DNA of 64,000 nucleotides. Source: Acidobacteriota bacterium (GTDB taxonomy: Bacteria > Acidobacteriota > Terriglobia > Terriglobales > Acidobacteriaceae). A model generated the notes under the pieces. That model saw only the letters and a program-made list of their open reading frames with translations, made no database searches and was not told where the DNA came from. The stretch covers positions 1 to 64,000 of the forward strand of contig JAJZGF010000007.1 in NCBI GenBank assembly GCA_021805025.1. The letters are read 5' to 3'. A program made the position numbers and the translations under genes. This document shows positions 27,781 to 36,623 of this stretch, in pieces (position 1 is the stretch's first letter; each line of letters starts with the position of its first letter).

Positions 27781-28926
27781 ATGACATTGCATCGTAAGTT
27801 GCGGATGGGGATGGTTGGCGGCGGACCGGGCGCTTTCATCGGTCCTGTGCATCGCATCGCGGCCGAGTTGGACGGCCGGATTGAGCTGGTGGCCGGTGCG
27901 TTCTCGCAGTCAGCGAAGCGCTCGTGCGAAGCGGGCGAGTCTTACCGGATCGATCCCAACCGTGCGTACAGGGATTATCAAGCGATGATGGACGCGGAGC
28001 GAGAGCGGCCCGACGCGATTGACTTCGTAGCGATCGTCACGCCCAATCATCTCCACCTGCCGGTTGCCAAGTCGGCGCTTGAAGCGGGGTTTCCGGTGAT
28101 GAGCGATAAACCGGCGACCGCGACCTACGCGGAAGCGGTCGAGTTGGAAGGGGCGGTGGAGAAAGCCGGTCTGCCGTATGGCTTGACGCATACGTACGCA
28201 GGTTATGCGCTGGTGAGGGAGGCTCGGGCGATCTGTGCCAGTGGACAACTGGGCCGGGTTCGCAAGGTCGTGGTTGAATACCTGCAGGGCTGGTTGAGCC
28301 GGGCGCTTGAAGCCACAGGCCAAAAGCAGGCGGCATGGCGAGCAGATCCTGCGCTGAACGGCCCCGGAGGCTGCATCGGCGATATCGGCGTTCATGCTTT
28401 TCATCTGATGGAATATGTGACCGGACTGGATACCACAAGCCTGAACGCGACACTCCGCACGGTTGTTCCGGGCCGCCGCGTGGACGACGACTGTACTGCG
28501 CTGCTTGCGCTGGAGAACGGCGCCAGCGCCGTGCTGCTGGCTTCTCAAGTGGCGGCGGGTGAAGGCAACGGATTGCGATTGCGGGTCTACGGCGAAAGTG
28601 GATCGCTCGACTGGCGACAGGAGGATCCGAACCGCCTGCGCCTGAAGTGGCTGGAAGGCCCCGAAGAGATCCGCCACGCGGCGGGCCCATATTTAAGCGA
28701 TGATGCACGGGCCGTAACACGGTTGCCCGGCGGTCATCCAGAAGGCTATCTGGAGGCCTTTGCCGTTCTCTATCGCGAGTTTGCCGATGCGCTGATGGCT
28801 TGGAAGCAAGGCGAGAAGCCTGCTCTGCCGCCAACGCTGCCGGGCATACGTGCAGGCCTGCGCGGCATGAAGTTCATTGATCGCGCAATCTTCAGCAGTC
28901 AAATCAAAAACTGGGTTGATTTCTAG
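27781..28926 (+). CDS. Gfo/Idh/MocA-family oxidoreductase
   Basis: 381 residues with a good ribosome binding site (GAGGGAAGAG) before ATG 27781. The N-terminal Rossmann domain starts RMGMVGGGPGAFIGPVHR, with IVTPNHLHLPVAKSALEAGF and the conserved SDKPATATYAEA that contains the lysine used in family members. The C-terminal half is the alpha/beta substrate domain (GGCIGDIGVHAFHLMEYVTG). NAD(P)-dependent sugar or inositol oxidation is the family theme; substrate not defined. It forms a likely operon with the TIM-barrel gene 31 nt later. Confidence 0.88.
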   Translation: MTLHRKLRMGMVGGGPGAFIGPVHRIAAELDGRIELVAGAFSQSAKRSCEAGESYRIDPNRAYRDYQAMMDAERERPDAIDFVAIVTPNHLHLPVAKSALEAGFPVMSDKPATATYAEAVELEGAVEKAGLPYGLTHTYAGYALVREARAICASGQLGRVRKVVVEYLQGWLSRALEATGQKQAAWRADPALNGPGGCIGDIGVHAFHLMEYVTGLDTTSLNATLRTVVPGRRVDDDCTALLALENGASAVLLASQVAAGEGNGLRLRVYGESGSLDWRQEDPNRLRLKWLEGPEEIRHAAGPYLSDDARAVTRLPGGHPEGYLEAFAVLYREFADALMAWKQGEKPALPPTLPGIRAGLRGMKFIDRAIFSSQIKNWVDF

Positions 28927-28957
28927 CGGATTCGCACATGCGGGCAGGAGCAATGAA

Positions 28958-30013
28958 ATGAGAACTATCAAGGGGCCGGGCATCTTTCTGGCACAGTTTG
29001 TGGGCGATCAGCCGCCCTTCGATTCACTTGCGGCGATGGCCGGGTGGGCATCGGGCCTGGGATTCAGTGCCGTGCAGATTCCGAGCTGGGACAGGCGCCT
29101 TTTCGATTTGAGGCAGGCCGCTGAGAGCCAGGATTATTGCGATGAGATCCTGGGCGTGCTCAGCCGGGCGGGTCTTGCGTTGACAGAGCTTTCGACGCAT
29201 CTGCAGGGGCAGCTTGTGGCCAGTCACCCGGCCTACGACGTGCTGCTGGATGGATTTGCACCGCCGGAGTTGCAGGGTGACGCAAAGTCACGGCAAGCTT
29301 GGGCGGTGCAGCAACTGGAGTGGGCTGCGACGGCGAGCCAGAAGCTGGGTCTGCAGGCTCATGCGACCTTTTCCGGTGCGCTGGCATGGCCGTTTTTCTA
29401 TCCATGGCCGCAACGGCCTGCAGGGCTGATCGAGGCAGCTTTTACTGAACTGGGGAATCGTTGGCTGCCGATCCTGCGGAGGTTCGATGAAGCGGGCGTC
29501 GATCTGTGCTTTGAGTTGCATCCGGGTGAAGACCTGCACGACGGGGTGACCTTCGAGCGCTTTCTCACCGCAGTGGATGAGCACCCGCGCGCGAATATTC
29601 TTTACGATCCCAGTCACATGGTTTTGCAGCAACTTGACTATCTGGCGTTCCTCGACCTCTATCACGATCGTGTGCGCGCTTTTCATGTTAAGGATGCGGA
29701 GTTTCAACTGAATGGGCGCAGCGGCGTCTACGGCGGCTATCAGGAGTGGATCGATCGACCGGGGAGGTTTCGTTCTCTTGGCGATGGGCAAGTCGATTTC
29801 ACAGCGATCTTCAGCAAGATGGCACAGTACGATTATCCCGGCTGGGCCGTTATGGAGTGGGAGTGCTGTCTGAAGCATCCCGAGGCAGGTGCGGCAGAGG
29901 GTGCGGGTTTTATCCGATCACACATCATTCGTGTCACCGAGCGAGCTTTTGATGACTTTGCCGGAGCACCAGCCGATGCCGGACGCAACCGCAGAATTCT
30001 CGGTCTTCCGTAA
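28958..30013 (+). CDS. Sugar phosphate isomerase/epimerase-like TIM-barrel protein
   Basis: 351 residues from ATG 28958, which has AGGAG at optimum distance; the track's start at 28877 lies inside the upstream gene. The xylose-isomerase-like TIM barrel shows glutamate and histidine metal ligands typical of the group: DLCFELHPGED, ILYDPSHMVLQQ, AFHVKDAEFQ and WAVMEWECCLKHPEAG. This combination often follows Gfo/Idh dehydrogenases, and the pair probably oxidises and then rearranges or epimerises the same sugar. Specific reaction unknown. Confidence 0.85.
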   Translation: MRTIKGPGIFLAQFVGDQPPFDSLAAMAGWASGLGFSAVQIPSWDRRLFDLRQAAESQDYCDEILGVLSRAGLALTELSTHLQGQLVASHPAYDVLLDGFAPPELQGDAKSRQAWAVQQLEWAATASQKLGLQAHATFSGALAWPFFYPWPQRPAGLIEAAFTELGNRWLPILRRFDEAGVDLCFELHPGEDLHDGVTFERFLTAVDEHPRANILYDPSHMVLQQLDYLAFLDLYHDRVRAFHVKDAEFQLNGRSGVYGGYQEWIDRPGRFRSLGDGQVDFTAIFSKMAQYDYPGWAVMEWECCLKHPEAGAAEGAGFIRSHIIRVTERAFDDFAGAPADAGRNRRILGLP

Positions 30014-30029
30014 CAATGCATCTCGGCCT

Positions 30030-30560
30030 CTAAAGTGCGATTCCCGCCGGGCGGTAGATCTGTGCGAAATATTGCATGTCGCGTAAGCCCTCTTCGCCGG
30101 GCGTTTTCGGATCCGGTCCATCCTCTATACAGTGCAAGAAATGCTCGGCCTCTACGGAAAATTGGTAAGGATCGCGTGCTGGTTTGGGTTCATCCAAATG
30201 CGTGCCGGCATAGTCTGCGCACAATCGCAGGTCATCGCAGTTAAAGGCGGGGTCAGCCTCAAGCCAGCCCTTTGAACTATGGACAAGGAAGAATTCGTCC
30301 ATCGGCGCGCCATAGGTGGCGTTGCAGCTGGCTACGATGCCGGAAGCGAACTGCATTGTCCATGAAACATTTTCCTCAAACTCGTTAAAGCGGTCATCGT
30401 GGTCGATGACCGAGGCAAGCGCGGAGATGTGTTCTGGTTCCTCGCCCGCGAGATAGCGGCATGCGTTCAGCGAGTCAATGCCTACTTCGAGGAGCGGACC
30501 GCCTCCGGCAAGCTCCCTGTTCAACCGCCATTGGCCGGGCGCAATAGAAATGCTCTGCAA
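30030..30560 (-). pseudogene. Truncated Gfo/Idh/MocA oxidoreductase (C-terminal domain only)
   Basis: The 176-codon ORF matches only the C-terminal substrate domain of glucose-fructose-oxidoreductase-like proteins: QWRLNRELAGGGPLLEVGID then SLNACRYLAGEEPEH, and SVEAEHFLHCIEDGPDPKTP near the end. The NAD-binding Rossmann domain, normally about 180 residues, is absent: upstream of the TTG the frame stops at once (TAG), and only 46 bases remain before the Lrp gene. It is best read as a remnant left by a deletion and not as a functional gene. The ORF is otherwise intact, so the loss may be recent. Confidence 0.8.
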
Positions 30561-30606
30561 CTATAGATCGATCTCGGCGATGTTGTGCAAGCGTGAACAA
30601 GCTGCC

Positions 30607-31107
30607 TTAGCGCTTGCGCGATTGCTTCCTGGTGACCGTGACGAGTTTGCCCATGACGGCATAGCGGCGTCGCTCCACTGGCGACGACAGCACGAGGCTC
30701 GTGACGGGATTGCCGTAGGGAAGCAGCGCTTCAATCAGGGCTTCGAGGACGGCCATGTCCATGGTCGTGACCTTGAGAAGAAAGTCGTCGCTCCCCGTCA
30801 GGTGATGACATTCGCGGACCTCTTCGAGTGTTTGAACGTATTCCAGCAGGCGGCGATAGTTCTGTCCTCCGCAACGCATGCGAATGAAGGCCATGACCTC
30901 AAGGCCCAGGGCCTCGCGATCGATCTCGACAGTATATCCATGCACGATGCCGACCTCCTCCATCTGCTTGAGCCGTTCGGCCGTCGCTGTAGGCGAGAGA
31001 CCGACGCGCCGGCCAAGTGCTGCAAGGCTTAGCCGGGCGTTTCGCTGAAGCTCCTCCAGGAGCTTTCTGCCATAGATATCCATTAATGCCGTCGAATCCA
31101 TCGCCAT
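30607..31107 (-). CDS. Lrp/AsnC-family transcriptional regulator
   Basis: 166 residues. N-terminal winged helix (LLEELQRNARLSLAALGRRV then LSPTATAERLKQMEEVG) and a C-terminal RAM ligand domain (ECHHLTGSDDFLLKVTTMDM). Such proteins bind DNA as octamers or dimers and sense amino acids. It is divergent from hutH with 92 bases between starts, so hutH is its most likely target. A second regulator of the same family and size stands divergent from hppD at 54.5 kb. Confidence 0.9.
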   Translation of the reverse strand: MAMDSTALMDIYGRKLLEELQRNARLSLAALGRRVGLSPTATAERLKQMEEVGIVHGYTVEIDREALGLEVMAFIRMRCGGQNYRRLLEYVQTLEEVRECHHLTGSDDFLLKVTTMDMAVLEALIEALLPYGNPVTSLVLSSPVERRRYAVMGKLVTVTRKQSRKR

Positions 31108-31199
31108 AAGCCATCATCGTAAGCGAATCCATCCTTAAAGTCGAACCGTAGCAGCAAAAGCATCTGTACCTTCTGATTGACTTGGCATACGATCGGCTC

Positions 31200-32735
31200 A
31201 TGAACGCATTGGTTCTGGATGGTCAGGCCCTATCACTGGCTGAAATTGAAGCTGTTGCGTTGCACGGTTGTGCGGTGCACCTTGCGTCGAACGCGCTCGC
31301 GAGAGTCGCGCAGAGCCATGCCATCATTGAAGAAATGATCGCTGCCGGGCAAACCGTCTACGGCGTGAACACGGGCTTTGGCAAATTGGCGGATGTGCGC
31401 ATCGCGCCCGAGCGCTTGGCAGACCTGCAACTCAACCTGGTTCGAAGCCATGCGGGAGGCGTGGGCCAACCGTTGTCTGAGGGTGAGTCGCGGGCAATGC
31501 TTCTGCTGCGTGCAAATGTTTTGGCGAAGGGATTCAGCGGAGTCCGACCTGAGTTGCTGAAGTTACTGGCAGCTTTGCTCAATGCAGGTGTACATCCCGT
31601 GATTCCGGAGAAGGGCTCGGTCGGGGCCAGTGGGGATCTTGCCCCGCTTGCGCATCTTGCTCTGGTTGTGATCGGCGAGGGAGAAGCGGTGCATTGTGGC
31701 GAGCGGATGACAGGCGGCGAGGCCCTGAAACGCGCCGGTTTGCTGCCGGTGGCGTTGAGGGCCAAAGAAGGGCTTGCGCTGCTTAACGGAACGCAGGCAA
31801 TGACAGCCGTAGGCGCGCTTGCCGTGGCACGGGCGGTGCGCGTGGCTAAACTTGCCGACCTGGCTGGTGCAATGTCGCTGGAAGCGTTGAAGGGAACTCC
31901 CGCCGCATTTGATGCGCGCATCCAAGAAGTGCGGCCGCACCCTGGGCAGGTCACTGCCGCGGCGCATCTTCTACAACTCTTGCAGGACTCGGAAATTCGC
32001 GAATCACATCGGAGTCAGGATCCGCGCGTGCAGGACGCCTATTGCCTGCGCTGCATGCCCCAGGTGCATGGCGCCGTGCGTGGAGTGCTTGGCCATGTTG
32101 CCGGTGTTCTGCAGACGGAGTCTGGATCGGCCACGGATAATCCGCTTATCTTTCCGGAAGAGTCTCCGGTGTCTTCAGTGCATGGCGCAGTGATCAGCGG
32201 CGGCAACTTCCATGGGGCACCACTAGCCTATGCGTTCGACTACGCAGCTTTGGCGATTACCGATCTTGCCGGCATCACTGAGCGGCGCATTGACCGGCTG
32301 TTGAATCCGGATATCAATGAGGGACTACCAGCGTTTCTGGCGACCGACCCGGGACTGTCTTCTGGCTTCATGATGGCGCAGATTGTGGCGGCTGCGCTTA
32401 TTAGTGAGTGTCAGGTGCTGGCACATCCTTCGTCGACGGGCAGCATTCCCACTGACGGCGGGAAGGAAGATCATGTGTCCATGGGAATGACGGGCGCACT
32501 GAAGTTGCGCCAGATCGTGGAGAACGTGGAATGCATTGTGGCGATTGAGATGATGTGTGCTGCGCAGGGGTTGGAGTTTCGTCTACCGCTGCGGCCCAGC
32601 TATAGTGTGCAACAAGCGCATGAAGCGGTGCGAACAGTGGTGCCGCGACTGGAAAAGGATCGCGTATTGACGCCGGACATTGAGAAGCTGGCCACTGCCG
32701 TGCGAGCGGGTCTGTTTGACGCATGGCTCGACTAG
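31200..32735 (+). CDS. hutH: Histidine ammonia-lyase
   Basis: 511 residues from ATG 31200. The MIO cofactor tripeptide Ala-Ser-Gly lies in KGSVGASGDLAPLAHLALV, and NTGFGKLADVRI and the EGLALLNGTQAMTAVGALAV block are family typical. The substrate-selectivity dipeptide is Ser-His (LVRSHAGG), as in histidine lyases and unlike the tyrosine/phenylalanine enzymes. It deaminates L-histidine to urocanate. No hutU, hutI or hutG is in the window, so the rest of the pathway must be elsewhere. The next gene is a sugar-acid dehydratase homologue. Confidence 0.93.
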   Translation: MNALVLDGQALSLAEIEAVALHGCAVHLASNALARVAQSHAIIEEMIAAGQTVYGVNTGFGKLADVRIAPERLADLQLNLVRSHAGGVGQPLSEGESRAMLLLRANVLAKGFSGVRPELLKLLAALLNAGVHPVIPEKGSVGASGDLAPLAHLALVVIGEGEAVHCGERMTGGEALKRAGLLPVALRAKEGLALLNGTQAMTAVGALAVARAVRVAKLADLAGAMSLEALKGTPAAFDARIQEVRPHPGQVTAAAHLLQLLQDSEIRESHRSQDPRVQDAYCLRCMPQVHGAVRGVLGHVAGVLQTESGSATDNPLIFPEESPVSSVHGAVISGGNFHGAPLAYAFDYAALAITDLAGITERRIDRLLNPDINEGLPAFLATDPGLSSGFMMAQIVAAALISECQVLAHPSSTGSIPTDGGKEDHVSMGMTGALKLRQIVENVECIVAIEMMCAAQGLEFRLPLRPSYSVQQAHEAVRTVVPRLEKDRVLTPDIEKLATAVRAGLFDAWLD

Positions 32736-32822
32736 CGTGCTTTGCAGGATGCGCTTCGCCGGTCGACCTGCGAGCGGCACTGCAATGTACTATGGAGGCA
32801 ATCGCAGGAGGCACAGAGACAC

Positions 32823-33650
32823 GTGAAGCTGCATCGCACTGTTACAGGTAACTTCGTGGAAGAAGACGGCCAATACTATCTTGTTGCCGGACTCGAATGG
32901 GACGCGTTGGTAACGCGCGAGGATTTGCCAGAGTTTCTCTCAGGTATTGTTACAACGAGTAGCCCATCCAAAGAGTCCTGCCCGGAGCAGGTACTGGCGC
33001 CTATTGGGCTGCAAGAGGTGTGGGCCGCTGGCGTTACCTACTATCGCAGCCGCGGAGCGCGCATGGAGGAGTCAAAGGACGCCGGCGGCGGCAATTTTTA
33101 TGACCGCGTATATTCTGCCGAACGCCCGGAGCTGTTTTTCAAGTCAACAGCCAGTCGCACCGTCGGTCCCGGTGGAAAGGTGCGGATCCGCCGCGATGCG
33201 CGCTGGTCAGTGCCGGAGCCTGAATTGACGTTGCTGGTGAGCCCACGCGGGCGCATTACCGGCTACACCATCGGCAACGATATGAGTTCGCGCGACATTG
33301 AGGGCGAGAATCCGCTCTATCTGCCACAGGCGAAAGTGTACGACGGGAGTTGTGCTCTCGGGCCGGGCATTCTGATCGCTACAAGCCCGCTCCCGCATGC
33401 GACCGAGATCATGCTGGAAATCTTCCGCCAGGGACGCATCGAGTTCTCTGGCTCTATTGCACTGACCGAACTGAAACGCGCCCCGAAACTTCTGGTGGAG
33501 TACCTGCATCGCGACAACTCATTTCCCCATGGATGTTTTCTGATGACGGGGACGGGAATTGTGCCGCCGAGCACTTTCACGTTAGTGAGCGGAGATCTCA
33601 TCCGTATCACGATTGAACCCATCGGCACTCTGGAAAACGAAGTGGCCTAA
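32823..33650 (+). CDS. FAH-family 2-keto-3-deoxy-D-arabinonate (pentonate) dehydratase, KdaD-like
   Basis: 275 residues from GTG 32823 behind AGGAGG; the track's start at 32742 has no support. The run [58 protein letters not shown] and [18 protein letters not shown] follows the archaeal KdaD/bacterial AraD1 dehydratases closely, including metal ligands in EPE and the D of NDMSSRD. Those enzymes dehydrate 2-keto-3-deoxy-pentonate to alpha-ketoglutarate semialdehyde. Inference from remembered family pattern plus the semialdehyde dehydrogenase at 19 kb; no sugar dehydrogenase or pentonate dehydratase is adjacent. Confidence 0.78.
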   Translation: MKLHRTVTGNFVEEDGQYYLVAGLEWDALVTREDLPEFLSGIVTTSSPSKESCPEQVLAPIGLQEVWAAGVTYYRSRGARMEESKDAGGGNFYDRVYSAERPELFFKSTASRTVGPGGKVRIRRDARWSVPEPELTLLVSPRGRITGYTIGNDMSSRDIEGENPLYLPQAKVYDGSCALGPGILIATSPLPHATEIMLEIFRQGRIEFSGSIALTELKRAPKLLVEYLHRDNSFPHGCFLMTGTGIVPPSTFTLVSGDLIRITIEPIGTLENEVA

Positions 33651-33668
33651 AAGCACAGGAAAGGCGTG

Positions 33669-34343
33669 CTACGACATGTGCTCCTTCAGAAACGCGAGCG
33701 CGCGGCTCCGTGCAAGGGCAGCGGCTTGCGAGTTGTAACTGGCGCGCAGATCGCAGTTGAAGCCGTGGCCTGCGTTTTCGTACAAGTGGATTTCCACTTC
33801 AGGGTTTGCCGTATGCACAGCTTCCACTTGCTCGGCGGAAATGTGTGTGTCGAGCTTTCCAAAATGGAGCTGCACAGGAACCTGCGGTGTTTCTGAGGCA
33901 AAGCTTCCGATGCGTCCAGCATAGTAGCCCACTGCCGCGTCAGGATGAAGCCGCGTTGCGCTGAGCCAGGCGAGAAGGCCACCAAAACAATAGCCAATTA
34001 CGCCAGCCTTGCCTCCTGCTTCCTTGCGCGCGTAGACAAGAGCAGCGTCGACATCGGCCAGCGCCTTGGACAGGTCCGTCTTTTGCAGCAGCCCCATCCC
34101 CTTCTGCGCGTCCTGCCCCTCGTAGGTGAGGTCAACGCCTTTCTCTACGCGGTCAAAGAGCGCGGGAGCGACTGCGATGACGCCGTCTTTGGCATATTCA
34201 TCGGCGATGGAGCGAATGTGCTGATTAATGCCGAAGATCTCTTGAATGACCACGAGTCCGGCGATCGGCTTCCCGGGCGGTCGCGCGACATACGCATCCA
34301 ATTCATGGCCATCGTTGGCCTTCAAAATTATCGTTTCGCCCAT
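33669..34343 (-). CDS. Dienelactone hydrolase family protein
   Basis: 224 residues, alpha/beta hydrolase. The catalytic triad of the family is visible: Cys in VIGYCFGGLLAW, Asp in HFGKLDTHI, His in ENAGHGFNC; the glutamate that activates the cysteine is in VIQEIFGINQHI. Hydrolyses enol lactones or similar esters. It converges with the KdaD-like gene (18-base gap). Real substrate unknown; in acidobacteria these are often not linked to chloroaromatic degradation. Confidence 0.88.
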   Translation of the reverse strand: MGETIILKANDGHELDAYVARPPGKPIAGLVVIQEIFGINQHIRSIADEYAKDGVIAVAPALFDRVEKGVDLTYEGQDAQKGMGLLQKTDLSKALADVDAALVYARKEAGGKAGVIGYCFGGLLAWLSATRLHPDAAVGYYAGRIGSFASETPQVPVQLHFGKLDTHISAEQVEAVHTANPEVEIHLYENAGHGFNCDLRASYNSQAAALARSRALAFLKEHMS

Positions 34344-34401
34344 CGTTCACCCCTTACATTGTTTAGACGACCTGTCACTTGCTCCATTTGCATGGGATTC
34401 A

Positions 34402-36573
34402 TCATTGCGCGTCGCGAACACATCGGAAGCCGATGCCGCCTGAACGATCATAGCTGGGCGCCATCAACAAAAGCTTGCTGTGTTCATGATTTCCGAATGC
34501 GGGCGGGAAGTACCAGATGGAGCCTTGTGGCTGAAAGTACTCGCCGCCGCGCAGGATAGCTGCACGGGTATGCTCGTCAGTAAACTCTTCGGTCCACTGC
34601 CACACGTTGCCTACCAGATCCATGACGCCGTAGGGGCTTGCGCCTTGCGGGTGCGCATCCACCGGGTCGGGCCCGCGCATCGTGCGGTCCTTGTCGGGCA
34701 TGGGTACATTGACAGGCTGCCACTGGTTGCCCCATGGATACTCGCGGCCGTCCGTGCCCTGAGCAGCCATCTGCCACTCCCACTCGTGCGGAAGGCGCTT
34801 GCCGGCCCACTTTGCATAGGATCGAGCGTCTTCAATGGATACCCACGTCACGGGACGATTTGCCCAGCCCTCGGGATAAGCGCCGTTCTTCCAGTCACGC
34901 AGAAAATTGCCGCCATCCACGGGTGTGTAGTGCGTGGCGTCCAGGAATTGTTTGAATTGCGCATTTGTCACTGGGTACTTGTCGATGAAGAATGGTTTCA
35001 TGACCATCCGGTGCTCATGGAAGCGCCGCGGCGCGTCTTCCCATGGATACTGCACATCCACGCCAGGGTCGTCACTTCCTTCAATCTCCGTGCCCTGCAC
35101 TCTAAAGTCGAAATCACCTCCAGGAATTCGCACCATCCCTTCAGGCGTGTCGGCGGCCGGGGTGGTTGGCGGATTTTCCACGATCTTCTGCGTCAATACC
35201 GTCCATTGGTGCGAGAAGTGTGCGAGCGGTTCGGTTGTCATCGCGGCCATTCGCTTCATGAGAGATTGGACGACGGTGCTGGGTTCCCCGAGAGTTGCCA
35301 AGATAGCGCCGAATCCGTTGGCCTCGATTGAGAAGCTGAGCGTGGTATGCGTGCCATTGGGTTCCGGCTGTAATTCCACGCCGTGATAGAGATCGAAATA
35401 GCGCATGCCAGGTACCGCTGGCACATCCATCTGTGGTCCACTCGTGTCATAGGCCGTGCGGTTCACGATGGTCCACACCGTCTCTGACCCAATCGGCCAG
35501 CGGCTGGCATAGATGCCGTAGCTGTGCATGGGGTACAGCGGCTCCCATCCGGGACTGACGAGGAAATGAGCCATGGCGCGCTCGATCGTCGCGATGCGAC
35601 GTGTGGCCTCGGCATCGCGCGGCGTAATGCCGTTCCAGATGCCCCAGACGTTTTCCCAGCTTTCCCAGCCGACACCGTTAAAGAAGGCATATTGCAGGTC
35701 ATCGGTCTTGTCCAAATTCCAGCGGTCGCTTATGTTGACCATGTGGCGCGTCTCAAGCCATTTGAATCGATCGACCATCGGGATGAATGGAAAGTTGTAC
35801 TGCCCCCAGGTCATCACGTTCCAACTAAGAGCCTCATCGCTGGGGCTGTCCTCTGGCTCGAACGCCAGAGGGTGGTCGATCTTCTCCGCCGCGAGTGAGA
35901 ACTCCAGCGGTACGCCGTCCTGCGTATCGCCGTTGACGCCGTCGGCATTGATCTCCTTCATGAGCGCGGCGAGCGCCTGCGGCCAAGGCTGGGATGGCGC
36001 CTCGGTCCCCTCATCCCACATCATCATGGGGAAGAGTACGCGGACACCGCGGCGGTGAAAGTCAGCGACCATCTGGCGCACGCCCTCGATGCCGCCGGGC
36101 ATGGACTCGACCATCTCGAGTTGATTGCGGCTGTCGACACCCATGTTTGGGTATGTAGCCCACACAAGTACGGCATCGATGCCACCGTAGCGTTTCTCCA
36201 GATCATCGAGGTATCGGTCCACAGTATAGCGATGGGTGGCGGGGTCGTAGAAATAGCGATCCTGCACCATCATCTGAGGCTGGATGAAGCCGGATTGGGT
36301 CCAGCTCAACGCGGGCATCTCATAGCGAGAGGGGTCAAAGGCTACGCGGATGCGACGCTCCGCGCGCCAGTGCTGAATGTCGGCAAGCCAGAGTTGATGC
36401 GTGTTAGACCGGCAGGTGACCTCAGGTCCTTCCCATGCATGGTGCAGGTACATGCAGTTCGGTGGAGGAATCTGCTGGCCGCGAGCGGGGTAGGCTGTGT
36501 CCTGAGCCTCTGTCGTCAGAGGGATCGTGGCAACTGCGAGGCCGAGAATGAGTGCGCGCAACATGAAATGCAT
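34402..36573 (-). CDS. Secreted two-domain protein: TIM-barrel glycosidase-like domain fused to an FGE-sulfatase fold
   Basis: 723 residues with a signal peptide (MLRALILGLAVATIPLTT, then EAQ). The middle part looks like a glycoside-hydrolase TIM barrel: DAVLVWATYPNMGVDSRNQ, GVRVLFPMMMWDEGTEAP and DGVNGDTQDGVPLEF carry acidic residues at strand ends, and WESWENVWGIWNG follows. The last part (about residues 490-723) is the formylglycine-generating-enzyme fold: EGMVRIPGGDFDFRV, PVTNAQFKQFLDAT, GKRLPHEWEWQMAAQGTDGR, EYPWGNQW and GNVWQWTEEFTD. It lacks the FGE catalytic cysteine pair: the region after RGGEY has none, and only GFRCVRD at the end has cysteine. A glycan-binding or structural role for that fold is likelier than sulfatase maturation. 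Confidence 0.72.
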   Translation of the reverse strand: MHFMLRALILGLAVATIPLTTEAQDTAYPARGQQIPPPNCMYLHHAWEGPEVTCRSNTHQLWLADIQHWRAERRIRVAFDPSRYEMPALSWTQSGFIQPQMMVQDRYFYDPATHRYTVDRYLDDLEKRYGGIDAVLVWATYPNMGVDSRNQLEMVESMPGGIEGVRQMVADFHRRGVRVLFPMMMWDEGTEAPSQPWPQALAALMKEINADGVNGDTQDGVPLEFSLAAEKIDHPLAFEPEDSPSDEALSWNVMTWGQYNFPFIPMVDRFKWLETRHMVNISDRWNLDKTDDLQYAFFNGVGWESWENVWGIWNGITPRDAEATRRIATIERAMAHFLVSPGWEPLYPMHSYGIYASRWPIGSETVWTIVNRTAYDTSGPQMDVPAVPGMRYFDLYHGVELQPEPNGTHTTLSFSIEANGFGAILATLGEPSTVVQSLMKRMAAMTTEPLAHFSHQWTVLTQKIVENPPTTPAADTPEGMVRIPGGDFDFRVQGTEIEGSDDPGVDVQYPWEDAPRRFHEHRMVMKPFFIDKYPVTNAQFKQFLDATHYTPVDGGNFLRDWKNGAYPEGWANRPVTWVSIEDARSYAKWAGKRLPHEWEWQMAAQGTDGREYPWGNQWQPVNVPMPDKDRTMRGPDPVDAHPQGASPYGVMDLVGNVWQWTEEFTDEHTRAAILRGGEYFQPQGSIWYFPPAFGNHEHSKLLLMAPSYDRSGGIGFRCVRDAQ

Positions 36574-36623
36574 AGTCTCCGGAGGCTACAGCCAGGAATG
36601 AAAGGTGCGGGCGTTAACAGGCA

